Assembly (NCBI GenBank): GCA_023388195.1
Contig: JAEWGR010000043.1
Coordinates: 1 to 64,000, forward strand
Length of the DNA: 64,000 nucleotides
Reading direction: 5' to 3'
From: Bacillota bacterium
GTDB taxonomy: Bacteria > Bacillota > Negativicutes > Sporomusales > Sporomusaceae
Position numbers and translations under genes: made by a program. The notes beneath the pieces are model-generated. The model had not been told where the DNA came from and did not search any database. It saw only the letters and a list, made by a program, of their open reading frames with translations. This document shows, one piece after another, positions 41,361-52,499 of this stretch (the first letter of the stretch is position 1; every line of letters starts with the position of its first letter).

Positions 41361-42458
41361 GTGATTGTGGATAATAGCTTAATCCCGGCCGGGCAGGCAG
41401 CTAAAACGGCCAGTGTGGCGCAAGGCGGCAGGGGGATTGGCGAGAGGCCTGCTTATGGTGTTGCGGGAAAGATTTCAGTCCTGTTGCTTATACTGGTTAT
41501 TGCTTTTCTTGGCTCATTTTTGCTGGGGCGTTTTCCTGTTGCCCCGGATATGGTAGTGGCTATTCTCTGCGCCAAGCTATTGGCCCTGCCGCAAGCCGGG
41601 ACCGATACTATGGAAACCATTGTATTTGACATCCGGCTGCCGAGAATTATGGCTGCCCTGCTGGTGGGAAGTGCCCTGGCGGTGTCCGGGGCGGCTTATC
41701 AGAACTTATTCCGCAATCCCCTGGTGTCGCCGTCCATACTGGGTGCCTCCTGGGGGGCGGCCTTTGGTGCCGTGTTGGGCATGGTTTTCCACCTGTCCTG
41801 GATATGGGTGGAGTCGTTGGCATTTGTCTTTGGCCTGCTGGCGGTGGTAAGCGCTCTTACGATCAGCTCGTGGTTCGGCAATAAATCAACCATATCACTG
41901 GTGCTGGCCGGTATTGTGGTTTCGGCTTTTTTTCAGGCCCTTGTTTCGGTGCTGAAATATCTGGCCGATCCCATGAATACATTGCCGGAAATCAGTTTTT
42001 GGCTAATGGGGGGACTTTCCAAGGTTACCAATCAGGACATAATATTGCTCTTTATTCCCGTCCTGCTGCCGCTGGTAGTGCTATACTGCCTACGGTGGCA
42101 GATCAACGTACTTAGTGTTGGTGAAGAAGAAGCGCGTACGCTCGGAATTAATGTCCGGACCACCCGTTTGACGGTGCTGGCCTGCGCTACCATGCTGGCA
42201 GCGGCGGCTACCAGTGTTGGCGGTATTATCCAATGGGTAGGACTGTTGATTCCACATGCGGCCAGGATGCTGTTCGGAGCAAATTTCGCCATAGTCCTGC
42301 CGGCGTCCATGCTTATGGGCGGCACATTTCTGTTGATAATGGATAATTTAAGCCGCAGTCTTGCCGCGATAGAAATCCAGGTTGGAATTCTTACTTCTTT
42401 AATTGGCGCGCCCTTCTTTGTTTTTTTACTGGCCAGAAGCAAACGGGGCCTGGAGTGA
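41361..42458 (+). CDS. FecCD/BtuC-type ABC importer permease
   Basis: A 365-residue permease with about ten hydrophobic segments. Conserved family blocks are FDIRLPRIMAALLVGSALAVSGAAYQNLFRNPLVSPSILGAS, ISFWLMGGL, and GEEEARTLGINV (the ATPase-coupling helix), then GGIIQWVGLLIPHAARML. The first 35 residues are a soluble extension. It starts with GTG at 41361 after GAGGAGAC. It works with the binding protein upstream and the ATPase at 42577. Confidence 0.92.
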   Translation: MIVDNSLIPAGQAAKTASVAQGGRGIGERPAYGVAGKISVLLLILVIAFLGSFLLGRFPVAPDMVVAILCAKLLALPQAGTDTMETIVFDIRLPRIMAALLVGSALAVSGAAYQNLFRNPLVSPSILGASWGAAFGAVLGMVFHLSWIWVESLAFVFGLLAVVSALTISSWFGNKSTISLVLAGIVVSAFFQALVSVLKYLADPMNTLPEISFWLMGGLSKVTNQDIILLFIPVLLPLVVLYCLRWQINVLSVGEEEARTLGINVRTTRLTVLACATMLAAAATSVGGIIQWVGLLIPHAARMLFGANFAIVLPASMLMGGTFLLIMDNLSRSLAAIEIQVGILTSLIGAPFFVFLLARSKRGLE

Positions 42459-42576
42459 GCCAATACAGCCCGAAGGACAGGCTGTGATCCGGGAAATGAG
42501 GAAGACTGGCAGTTATGGGAGGTTTCGCAGCAATAGTAGAAAATGAGTTAGGCGTACAGAAAGGAGCGGTATACAC

Positions 42577-43359
42577 TTGCTTGTGGCAGAGAATATCAGT
42601 TTTGCTTACCCATCGGCAGGTAATCTGCTTACAGATATTTCTTTTTCTGTCGACAGTGGGGATGTTGTTTGTCTCTTAGGACCCAATGGTGCAGGTAAGA
42701 CGACCTTGCTGCGATGTTTATTGGGCATTGCCAAAATACGAACAGGCAGTATCCGTATCTGCGGCCAAGAAATCCAGGCAATATCGGCAAGGGAACTGGC
42801 GGCTGAGTTGGCCTATGTGCCGCAGGCTGCCGCAACGGTATTTCCTTACCGTGTGCTGGATATTGTCGTTATGGGACGTACGCCTCATATTGACGTTACT
42901 GCCGTTCCTGGTGCTCATGATTATGCGATCGCCCGAGAGAGTCTGGCTGAACTGGGTATCTTACATTTAGCAGATGCTCTGTTTAGCCGTATCAGCGGCG
43001 GCGAGCGGCAACTGACCCTGCTGGCCCGGGCGCTGACGCAACGCGCCAGGCTGCTGATAATGGACGAACCAACAGCCAGTCTTGATTATGGCAATCAGGT
43101 ACGGATATTGCGCGTGATTGATAAACTGGCAAAACAAGGGTATTCGATTATTATGACGTCGCACTTTCCCAACCATGCTTTCCTGCTATGCAACCAGGTG
43201 ATGATTATGAAACAAGGGAAAATTGTGGCCCAGGGCAGTCCGGAAGCAGTAGTAACAGAAACTGTTTTAAGCGACCTGTATATGACAAAGGTCAAGGTGG
43301 TTGAGATCGACGCCGGCGAGTCAAAAACCCTGAAGGTGTGTCTGCCGCTGCTGGGGTGA
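42577..43359 (+). CDS. FecE/BtuD-type ABC importer ATPase
   Basis: A 260-residue ATPase. Walker A is GPNGAGKTT, the signature is RISGGERQLTLLARAL, Walker B is RLLIMDEPTASLD and the switch histidine is in MTSHFP. It has the usual length for the iron-chelate/B12 group. The start is TTG at 42577, 7 bases after AAAGGAGCGG. It is the last gene of the tonB operon and is followed by a bidirectional terminator. Confidence 0.92.
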   Translation: MLVAENISFAYPSAGNLLTDISFSVDSGDVVCLLGPNGAGKTTLLRCLLGIAKIRTGSIRICGQEIQAISARELAAELAYVPQAAATVFPYRVLDIVVMGRTPHIDVTAVPGAHDYAIARESLAELGILHLADALFSRISGGERQLTLLARALTQRARLLIMDEPTASLDYGNQVRILRVIDKLAKQGYSIIMTSHFPNHAFLLCNQVMIMKQGKIVAQGSPEAVVTETVLSDLYMTKVKVVEIDAGESKTLKVCLPLLG

Positions 43360-43385
43360 GCGAAAAGCAACTACAAAGAAAAATA

Positions 43386-43438
43386 ACCGCTGGGCTTGTT
43401 TCCTCTTTATCGGGGAGCAAGACCAGCGGTCATTTTGT
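43386..43438. terminator. Bidirectional terminator between convergent units
   Basis: ACCGCTGG pairs with CCAGCGGT, with an inner GCTTG/CAAGA stem, AAAAAT before it and CATTTTGTTT after. It separates the tonB operon from the convergent phosphatase gene. Confidence 0.75.
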
Positions 43439-43444
43439 TTCGCA

Positions 43445-44722
43445 TCAATTTGCGGCTATTCTCAAACGTGCCGGAGCTGATTTGTCTACCTGCCATTCAT
43501 CAATTAACTTGCCGTCCTGCTGCCATGCTTTTACGGTCAGCGTATTGCCGGTTAACTGGACTGTTAAATAGTTTGGCTGGTCTGACGGGTTATAAAACAC
43601 TTCATCCCAGACATTTGCTTCTGCCTGGCCATAGTATTTTGTGCCGCTGCGTCCGGTGGTGAAATAGACTGTCCCCTGCCCAGATATGCGATCCGCATAC
43701 ATCGGATATGTCCGGGCGTAGATATGCTCATGGCCGGCAAACACGGCGTCTACTTGATATTTGTCCCAGAGAGGAACAAATGTCTCACGTATTCTGTCAT
43801 TGCTTGTTGCTGATTTACTATGATAGGGAGGCCGGTGAAGGAATACCAGCTTCCAGGGCTTATCCGTCAGGGCCAGATCCTTTTCTAACCAATCGCGTTG
43901 TTTGTTCAACATATCGGGGATGAACTGCTTTTCTTCCCGTTCCTGACTGTCAAGCATTACAAAATGAACATTGCCGTAATCAAAAGAATATACCTGCTCT
44001 TTTAGCCCTGCCGGCCCATTAAGGGGAAGCTGAAACAGGGCGGTAAACAATGCAGGCAAGGCATTTACTTTCCACACAGGTGTGTACATTTCATGATTAC
44101 CTGTAAACGGCATGACCGGAATCCGGTCGATAACGCCCTGGGAGGCGGCAAACCAGTCCTGCCATTCTGTAAAGTTATGGCCGACATCAACCAAGTCACC
44201 TGCGTTTGTAAAAAATGCTGCGTCAGGATGGGCCTGGTAGGCTTGCCGGAGGGTTTTATGCCAGGTTTCATAGGACGTGCTTTGGGAATCACCGAAAATA
44301 AGGAACTTGAATTGGGTTACATTGTCAGCAGCTGTCTGAAAAAAGTGCACCTCGCGCCAGGTTTCGCCATTGCCAAGCCGGTAGGCATAGCGTGTTCCTG
44401 GTTTTAAATCAAGTAAGAGCGCTGAATAGACAGCCACGGTATCCCCTCTGTCTGGAATATATTCTCTTTCAGCCGCCAGTGTTTTGGCAGTCATTGAAAA
44501 ATTATTGCCTACTCCTGCCAGGCTATACTGGATTTGGCTCAAAGTCGGATCTGTTGTCTGCCAGGTAATGGCCTGCGTTGTTCTGGGATCATCTGACCAA
44601 GTTAAGGCGATATACGGAGGCTCAACTTGAGCCGACCAGGCCACACCGCCGGCAGAAACAATTAGGATAGCCAGCAGTAGTCCGGTAAAAAGAGAATGCA
44701 TTAGTTTTCTTTTCCTCAACAC
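43445..44722 (-). CDS. Secreted purple-acid-phosphatase-like metallophosphoesterase
   Basis: A 425-residue exported protein. A signal peptide (MLRKRKLMHSLFTGLLLAIL to GVAWSA) leads to a fibronectin-like N-terminal domain (PPYIALTWSDDPRTTQAITWQ). The calcineurin-like phosphoesterase follows: FLIFGDSQ, NAGDLVDVG, FTGNHE, VFLHRPPYHS and FAGHEHIYAR give the metal ligands. It would release phosphate outside the inner membrane. The start is taken as TTG at 44722, which keeps the basic n-region; ATG 44701 is possible. It follows the methyltransferase gene by 30 bases on the same strand. Confidence 0.88.
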   Translation of the reverse strand: MLRKRKLMHSLFTGLLLAILIVSAGGVAWSAQVEPPYIALTWSDDPRTTQAITWQTTDPTLSQIQYSLAGVGNNFSMTAKTLAAEREYIPDRGDTVAVYSALLLDLKPGTRYAYRLGNGETWREVHFFQTAADNVTQFKFLIFGDSQSTSYETWHKTLRQAYQAHPDAAFFTNAGDLVDVGHNFTEWQDWFAASQGVIDRIPVMPFTGNHEMYTPVWKVNALPALFTALFQLPLNGPAGLKEQVYSFDYGNVHFVMLDSQEREEKQFIPDMLNKQRDWLEKDLALTDKPWKLVFLHRPPYHSKSATSNDRIRETFVPLWDKYQVDAVFAGHEHIYARTYPMYADRISGQGTVYFTTGRSGTKYYGQAEANVWDEVFYNPSDQPNYLTVQLTGNTLTVKAWQQDGKLIDEWQVDKSAPARLRIAAN

Positions 44723-44752
44723 TGCTTTTCTCTCCCCTCGGTGTATGTATTT

Positions 44753-45742
44753 TTACGGGCGGGTTGCTGTCAGGACAGCTACTATATCGGTGATATTGGC
44801 AGTCTGGATATTGCGGAAGCCGTATTCAGCCAGCCAGTTCTGCCATTCTGTCAGCGTATACAGGGTCCGGTGGCCATTGAGGGTGCAAAACAGGCGGTTA
44901 ATACTGCCGGCGAGGCTGGGAAACCCGTCGCTGATGTGAATCCGGACAATAAGGGTGCCGCCAGGCAGTAAGGCTGAATAGACCTTGGGCAGTACCGTAG
45001 ACAAGGTGGCTGGTGACAGCATCAGGGAACACAGAACCGCATCATAGCCTGTACCGATATCTGTTTCTAAAAAATCGCCGGCCACGGTGTGGACGCGGGT
45101 GCTTAAGCCATAGTTACGGATGGAATCGGCAGCCAGAGCCGCTATGTCCGGAACATCAAACAAGGTGACTGTCAGGCCCGGGTATCTCTGGGCAAAGGCG
45201 ATACTATAAAAACCATGGCCGCCGCCTAAATCCAGTAAGTGCTTTTTCCGGTCCAGGCTGACCGCCTGGACTGTGGTTTGGACAAATTCGCCGGTTACCG
45301 CGCGGGCGCCGATACCGCGCAAACGCTCGGTCTGATTGGGGGCTTTTATATGGCGGCAGGGGGAAGGATTTTTGGTGTTCAGGGCCTGCAGAACCCTGTG
45401 GGCGAAAGAACCGGCGGGGAATTCAGACAGCAGGGAATCGGCCAGAAACCAGGGGCTGTCTCTGTTCAGGTATTTGGCCATCGCTTCGACAGTCACATAG
45501 ATACCGCCGACACAGTTGAGATACCCCGCCTGGACCAGCACCTGCAGCACCCGCTCGGTAATGCTTTGGTCCCAGGCCAGCTCGCGGGCCAGGCCGGCGG
45601 CGCTCTTCCTCACAGTCAGGGCGGTAAACAGGCCTTCTTTCGCTGCCAGGGCAGCCAATTCATAAACAATGCCCTGGGTAAGCAGGTTTTTAACAGGGGC
45701 AGGATCAACAGGCAGTTTTTCGTATAATTTGGGGATCGGCAT
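44753..45742 (-). CDS. SAM-dependent O-methyltransferase-type protein
   Basis: A 329-residue protein with a winged-helix dimerisation domain (about 1-100, GIVYELAALAAKEGLFTAL, ITERVLQVLVQAGYL) and a class I methyltransferase domain. Motif I is HLLDLGGGHGFYSIAFAQRYP and the post-I acidic residue is in VTLFDVPD. It has the layout of plant-type O-methyltransferases and bacteriochlorophyll/hydroxyneurosporene methyltransferases. The acceptor is unknown; making a small secreted ligand for the nearby receptor is possible but unsupported. The ATG at 45742 follows AGGAGG. An A-rich motif shared with the anf and tonB promoters lies upstream. Confidence 0.85.
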   Translation of the reverse strand: MPIPKLYEKLPVDPAPVKNLLTQGIVYELAALAAKEGLFTALTVRKSAAGLARELAWDQSITERVLQVLVQAGYLNCVGGIYVTVEAMAKYLNRDSPWFLADSLLSEFPAGSFAHRVLQALNTKNPSPCRHIKAPNQTERLRGIGARAVTGEFVQTTVQAVSLDRKKHLLDLGGGHGFYSIAFAQRYPGLTVTLFDVPDIAALAADSIRNYGLSTRVHTVAGDFLETDIGTGYDAVLCSLMLSPATLSTVLPKVYSALLPGGTLIVRIHISDGFPSLAGSINRLFCTLNGHRTLYTLTEWQNWLAEYGFRNIQTANITDIVAVLTATRP

Positions 45743-45804
45743 GCTTGTGGGGCCTCCTATCTTTCTAATGTGAACCTCGTCAAAGCTGCGTTGCTGCCAG
45801 AGAA

Positions 45805-45850
45805 ATAGATAATAAGTAAATAAACATAAACAAATAAAACTAAACTTTAA
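45805..45850. promoter_or_regulatory. A-rich motif shared with the anf and tonB promoter regions
   Basis: ACATAAACAAA at 45824-45834, followed by TAAAACTAAAC, repeats the 11-mer found at 24204-24214 (followed by CTAAAC) and resembles the AAACAAA tract at 33529-33590. On the minus strand a TTGACG lies just upstream, toward the methyltransferase. The remaining bases from 45850 to 46092 hold no gene I can support. Confidence 0.4.
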
Positions 45851-46092
45851 TAGTATGATAAACCGTCAACAGTAAAAGTGCAATAAGTTTTTGTTAGTTT
45901 TTGCCTGGGGATAGGGTGGGCGTTAGTAATGTCTGCTGTTGGGGGGCAGCTGCTGTCAACATCCGCTGCCTACGGTAATTTCTGCCTGCCAGGCAGGAGT
46001 TTTATGTTGTTTTTGGGAATGTATAAGGTGATGCACCGCGTTAAAGAATAATGCGGAATAACTTGCTGTGATGCCAGCTAAACGGAGGCTTT

Positions 46093-47835
46093 ATGTCGAT
46101 CTGGTCAAAATTCATCCAATATTATACACCGTACCGGTGGTTATTTTTTACCGATCTGGCCTGTGCATCGGTGGTTTCCCTGGTGGACATTACCTTTCCC
46201 CAGATCCTTTACTTCCTCACCCACGGGGTTTTTACCCGGAGCGCGGCGGAGATTAAAGAGGTGTTAGGCCTTGTCGCCGCCGGTATGATTGCCTTATACG
46301 GCATACGGTTTGCCTGTCAGTATTACATAACCACCTGGGGTCATATTATGGGTGCCCGGATGGAAAGCGACATGCGCCAGGATCTGTTTGATCATTACCA
46401 GCGGCTGTCTTTTTCCTACTATGACCGCAATAATACCGGCGAAATGATGTCCCGGCTGGTGTCCGATCTGTTTGATATTTCCGAGCTGGCTCACCATGGG
46501 CCGGAAAATGTGTTTATCTGTACACTGAAAATTGTTGGTTCCTTTCTGTTATTGATGTTTCTCAATGTCAAAATGACCTTAATTCTGTTGGCGGTAACCC
46601 TGGTTATGATTGTGTTCAGTATTTATAAAAACCGCCGGATGAAAGCGGTGTTTATGGACAACCGGAAAAAGATCGCCGGGGTTAACTCCCGGGTTCAGGA
46701 CAGCCTGGCCGGTATCCGGGTTGTCAAATCTTTTGCCAATGAGGATTTGGAACGGGAAAAATTCTGCAGCAGCAATCTTCAGTTTTTGGAATCAAAGGTA
46801 AACAGCTATCGTCTCATGGGCAGTTTTCACGCCGGCAATGGTTTTTTTCAGGGCTTACTGTATATGGCGGTGCTGGTCAGCGGCGGTTATTTTGTTGCCG
46901 ACGGCACACTGCAGGTTGCCGATCTGGCCGTATATGCTTTGTATATTGGCATTTTTATGAATCCTATCGATGTGTTGATCAACTTTACCGAGCAATTTCA
47001 AAAAGGCTATTCCGGTTTTAAGCGTTTTCAGGAAGTTGTTGATACGGTACCGGAAATCCTGGAAAAGCCTGCGGCCCTGCCGCTGACCGGGGTTCAAGGC
47101 CGGATCATATTCCAGGACGTTTCCTTCAGGTACAATCAGGATGCCCGGGTGCTGGAAGGTGTCAATATTACCATTGAGGCCGGCAAAACAGTGGCCCTGG
47201 TGGGGCCTTCCGGCGGCGGCAAGACGACCCTGTGCTCCCTGGTGCCCCGCTTTTATGATGTAAACGGAGGGGCTGTCCTGATTGACGGACACGATGTACG
47301 GGATGTTACGCTCAAGTCCCTCCGCAGTGCGATTGGCATTGTCCAGCAGGATGTGTATATGTTTGCCGGTACGGTGCGGGACAACATTGCCTATGGTAAT
47401 CCGGCTGCCAGTGAGGCCGAGATTATGGAGGCAGCGAAAAACGCTAATATTCATGAGTTTATTATGGGGCTTGCTGACGGCTATGACAGCTATGTGGGGG
47501 AACGGGGCACCCGCCTGTCCGGGGGACAAAAGCAGCGGCTGGCAATCGCCCGTGTCTTTCTGAAAAATCCGCCCATCCTGATTTTGGATGAAGCTACCTC
47601 CGCCCTGGATAACGAAAGTGAACGCTATATCCAGGCGTCGCTGGAACGGCTGGCACAAAACCGGACGACAATTGTAGTGGCCCACCGGCTGAGCACGATT
47701 CGTAATGCCGATGAGATTATCGTTATTAATCACAGTGGCATCCAGGAACGGGGCAGTCATGACGAACTGCTGGCCCAGAATGGTTTGTATGCGAAGTATT
47801 ATCATATGCAGTTTGAAGGTTTGGATGATCTGTGA
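46093..47835 (+). CDS. ABC exporter (fused permease-ATPase, MsbA/MDR type)
   Basis: A 580-residue half-transporter. The N-terminal 310 residues hold six transmembrane helices, with the coupling segment YDRNNTGEMMSRLVSDLFDI. The ATPase follows: Walker A GPSGGGKTT, the Q-loop in GIVQQDVYMFAGTVRDNIAYG, signature RLSGGQKQRLAIARVFLK, Walker B ILILDEATSALD and switch VVAHRLSTI. It would homodimerise to export lipids or drugs. The ATG at 46093 follows ACGGAGG. It ends at a strong terminator and is not obviously part of a neighbouring operon. Confidence 0.92.
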   Translation: MSIWSKFIQYYTPYRWLFFTDLACASVVSLVDITFPQILYFLTHGVFTRSAAEIKEVLGLVAAGMIALYGIRFACQYYITTWGHIMGARMESDMRQDLFDHYQRLSFSYYDRNNTGEMMSRLVSDLFDISELAHHGPENVFICTLKIVGSFLLLMFLNVKMTLILLAVTLVMIVFSIYKNRRMKAVFMDNRKKIAGVNSRVQDSLAGIRVVKSFANEDLEREKFCSSNLQFLESKVNSYRLMGSFHAGNGFFQGLLYMAVLVSGGYFVADGTLQVADLAVYALYIGIFMNPIDVLINFTEQFQKGYSGFKRFQEVVDTVPEILEKPAALPLTGVQGRIIFQDVSFRYNQDARVLEGVNITIEAGKTVALVGPSGGGKTTLCSLVPRFYDVNGGAVLIDGHDVRDVTLKSLRSAIGIVQQDVYMFAGTVRDNIAYGNPAASEAEIMEAAKNANIHEFIMGLADGYDSYVGERGTRLSGGQKQRLAIARVFLKNPPILILDEATSALDNESERYIQASLERLAQNRTTIVVAHRLSTIRNADEIIVINHSGIQERGSHDELLAQNGLYAKYYHMQFEGLDDL

Positions 47836-47850
47836 GGCCTCTGCCCCTTC

Positions 47851-47883
47851 CTGCGGCTGCCGTTGGCAGCCGCAGTTTTTATT
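47851..47883 (+). terminator. Rho-independent terminator
   Basis: CTGCGGCTGCC pairs with GGCAGCCGCAG, followed by TTTTTATTT. It ends the ABC exporter gene. Confidence 0.9.
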
Positions 47884-47968
47884 TGTGTGAATATTGCAAC
47901 TGGTTATTTCCATTTGTATTGATTAAATGGTATAATATCGTAAATATTCCTTATGCTGGAGTAAATAG

Positions 47969-48583
47969 ATGGATATACATATTTTTATAGACCGTATTGG
48001 CAAAAGCTTTGGTGAAAGGCAGTTATTCGCCAATATCAGTGCCGAATTAGCCGGTGGACAGTGCCTGGCGGTGACAGGTCCTAACGGTTCCGGCAAGTCG
48101 ACCCTGCTAAAGATCATTGCCGGGCTGGTCCGGCCAAGTTCAGGGCAAATCAGGCTGACACTGGCCAATGGCCATACCCCCCGGCAGCAAAGCGCCTATA
48201 CCGGTCTGGTAGCGCCTGATCTGGCAATGTATGGAGCCCTGACGGGGATTGAGAACATTATTTTCTGGACTAAGCTGCGGGGGATTGCCTGTTCACGGGC
48301 GGAAGCCGGCCGGCTGTGCTTGCGGGTAGGCCTGGACAGGGCTGAAGATGAGCCGGCTGCCACTTACTCTACCGGCATGAAGCAGCGGCTGAAGCTGGCC
48401 GTGCTGGCCGGCATCAATCCGCCAGTATGGCTGCTGGATGAGCCATCCTCCAACCTGGACACCGGCGGCAGGGCGATGGTAAAAGAACTGATTGCCGGCG
48501 CAGCCAGGCGGCAGAGTGCCATTATTCTTGCCACCAATGAGTCTGAGGAGGCTGCATATGGCAATACTAAAATCGAGCTTTAG
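47969..48583 (+). CDS. ccmA: Cytochrome c maturation ATPase CcmA
   Basis: A 204-residue ABC ATPase. Walker A is GPNGSGKST, the signature is YSTGMKQRLKLAVLAG (the variant typical of CcmA) and Walker B is VWLLDEPSSNLD. With CcmB and CcmC it drives release of heme-loaded CcmE. The ATG at 47969 follows CTGGAG. Its end overlaps the ccmB start by 26 bases. It opens a seven-gene run devoted to periplasmic cytochromes c. Confidence 0.92.
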   Translation: MDIHIFIDRIGKSFGERQLFANISAELAGGQCLAVTGPNGSGKSTLLKIIAGLVRPSSGQIRLTLANGHTPRQQSAYTGLVAPDLAMYGALTGIENIIFWTKLRGIACSRAEAGRLCLRVGLDRAEDEPAATYSTGMKQRLKLAVLAGINPPVWLLDEPSSNLDTGGRAMVKELIAGAARRQSAIILATNESEEAAYGNTKIEL

Positions 48584-49235
48584 CAAGCCGGTGTGGGCTG
48601 TTTTGGCAAAAGACGCAGTATGTGAACTGCGAACAAAATACGCTGCCTGTGCCTTGGGGATGTTTGCCTTAACAACGTTGTCCAGCGTCAGTATGGCTAT
48701 CGCCGGTGCCGGCCTGCCGCCTGAACTGGCGGCTGCCCTGCTGTGGGTGATCCTGTTTTTTTGTGCTATGGCCGGCTTAGCCCGGGTATTTGTGCAGGAA
48801 CAGGAAGCAGGCACCTTGCCGGGACTGCGGTTATATGCCTCCGGTCAGGCCGTCTTTTTCGGCAAGCTGTTGTTTAACATGGCCCTGTTAAGCGGGCTGG
48901 CCTGCCTGGTAGTACCGCTGTTTATCCTGTTTTTTGGGATTGAGATTACGGACTGGCCGGCGTTGCTGGCCGTACTGGCATTAGGCTGTACCGGTATCGC
49001 GGGTGTATCCACCCTGACAGCGGCTATGGTCATGTATACGCAGGGCAAGCATGCTATTTTTACCGTGCTGACTTTTCCGGTATTGCTGCCACAGTTTTTA
49101 AGCTCTATCAGTTTGACTGCGGGGATATTGTCAGGCGTGGCCCCCGAATTCAGCAGTCTGGTGTTCATGGCCGGTTTTGATTTGGCTGTTGTGGCCGCCG
49201 GCGTACTTTTGTTTGATTACCTTTGGCAGGATTAG
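48558..49235 (+). CDS. ccmB: Cytochrome c maturation permease CcmB
   Basis: A 225-residue membrane protein with about six transmembrane segments. The N-terminal VWAVLAKDAVCELRTKYA and the EQEAGTLPGLRLYASGQAVFFGKLLFNM block match CcmB. It is the membrane partner of CcmA. The ATG at 48558 lies inside the ccmA end and has GAGGAGG upstream; an earlier in-frame start at 48492 would overlap too far. Confidence 0.92.
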   Translation: MAILKSSFSKPVWAVLAKDAVCELRTKYAACALGMFALTTLSSVSMAIAGAGLPPELAAALLWVILFFCAMAGLARVFVQEQEAGTLPGLRLYASGQAVFFGKLLFNMALLSGLACLVVPLFILFFGIEITDWPALLAVLALGCTGIAGVSTLTAAMVMYTQGKHAIFTVLTFPVLLPQFLSSISLTAGILSGVAPEFSSLVFMAGFDLAVVAAGVLLFDYLWQD

Positions 49236-49243
49236 GAGGATGT

Positions 49244-49903
49244 ATGAATTCTAGATTAGCCGCATCAATACTAGCGATATGGCTGGCAGGGGTAGTCTGG
49301 GCTGTGTTTTATCTGATACCGCCTGTGGCCGGCCTGGGTTATCTTGCCCGCATTGCCTTTTTTCACATTCCGGTGGCCTGGGTGTCGGTGCTGGCCTTTC
49401 TGGTAGCGGCTGTTGCTGCCGGCCTGTATCTGCGGACTAGACGGCGCAGCTACGATTATCTGAGTGCCTGCTCGGCCCGGCTGGGTTTTGGTTTTTGCCT
49501 GCTGGCGACAGTCAGTGGCGCTGTTTTTGCCAAGCTGACCTGGGGGGCGTATTGGAATTGGGACCCCCGGCAGACAACGGTGTTTATCCTGCTGCTGATT
49601 TACGGCGCCTATCTCGCGCTCCGGCTGGCCATTGAAGAAGAGGAGCGGCGGGCGGCAGTGAGTGCTGTTTACGCGCTGCTGTCTTTCCTGACTGTGCCCT
49701 TTTTGGTTTTTATTATTCCGCGCATGTATTTTTCGCTGCATCCGGAGCCGGTGCTGAACAGCTCAGGCACGGTGGCGATGGAACCGGTTATGCTGGCAGT
49801 ATTGCTGGCGGCGCTGGCCGGGGGTACCGGGTTGTATTGCCTGCTTCTGGCTCGTGGTGTGTCCCGGACAACAGCCCTGGCGCGAAAGGGGCTGCCAATA
49901 TGA
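49244..49903 (+). CDS. ccmC: Heme-handling protein CcmC
   Basis: A 219-residue protein with six transmembrane helices and the periplasmic Trp-rich heme motif WGAYWNWDPRQTTVF. The flanking histidines (FFHIPVAWVSV and SLHPEPVL) serve as heme ligands. CcmC attaches heme to CcmE. The start is ATG 49244 after TTAGGAGG. Its stop overlaps the ccmE start (ATGA). Confidence 0.93.
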   Translation: MNSRLAASILAIWLAGVVWAVFYLIPPVAGLGYLARIAFFHIPVAWVSVLAFLVAAVAAGLYLRTRRRSYDYLSACSARLGFGFCLLATVSGAVFAKLTWGAYWNWDPRQTTVFILLLIYGAYLALRLAIEEEERRAAVSAVYALLSFLTVPFLVFIIPRMYFSLHPEPVLNSSGTVAMEPVMLAVLLAALAGGTGLYCLLLARGVSRTTALARKGLPI

Positions 49904-50267
49904 GAAAATACCGTCTGCTCTGTCTGGCTGTCATTGCCGGCTTTATTGCCTACAGTGTTTTCTCCTTTCAACATGCAGTCACACCGTATGTCACTTTTGC
50001 TCAGGCTAAAAGTGCCAGGAATACGGTTCAGGTCAAAGGTACACTGGCCGTTCCCCAGGTAACACCTGTTGACGGCGGACAATCAACCCGCTTTATCCTG
50101 CGTGATGATGCCGGTGAGGAAGTACCTGTGGTGTACCGGGGTGTAAGGCCTGAGGGCCTGGAACAGGCGACCGGGGTGGTGGCGGTCGGCAAGTACAGCA
50201 ATGGACAGTTTCTGGCAGAAAAGCTGCTTGTTAAATGTCCGTCAAAATACCATGGGAGTGAAAACAA

Positions 50268-50271
<4 letters not shown>
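49900..50271 (+). CDS. ccmE: Heme chaperone CcmE, cysteine type
   Basis: A 123-residue protein with one N-terminal transmembrane helix and an OB-fold domain (VQVKGTLAVPQV, RFILRDDAGEEVPVVYRG). In Escherichia coli the covalent heme ligand is His in HxxxY. Here the segment is LLVKCPSKYHG, so a Cys-type CxxxY chaperone is present, as in Desulfovibrio and archaea. The start at 49900 overlaps the ccmC stop and its stop overlaps the ccmF start, so translation is coupled throughout. Confidence 0.92.
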
Positions 50272-52475
<2,204 letters not shown>

Positions 52476-52499
52476 ATTTTTATAAGGGAGGGGATGTTT

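Noticed and set aside
38156..43359. Vitamin B12 (BtuB-BtuFCD) uptake operon
   Set aside because: The receptor and ABC genes alone would allow it, but the leader is too short for a cobalamin riboswitch and DUF364 with the GTPase points to metals. It is kept as the main alternative.
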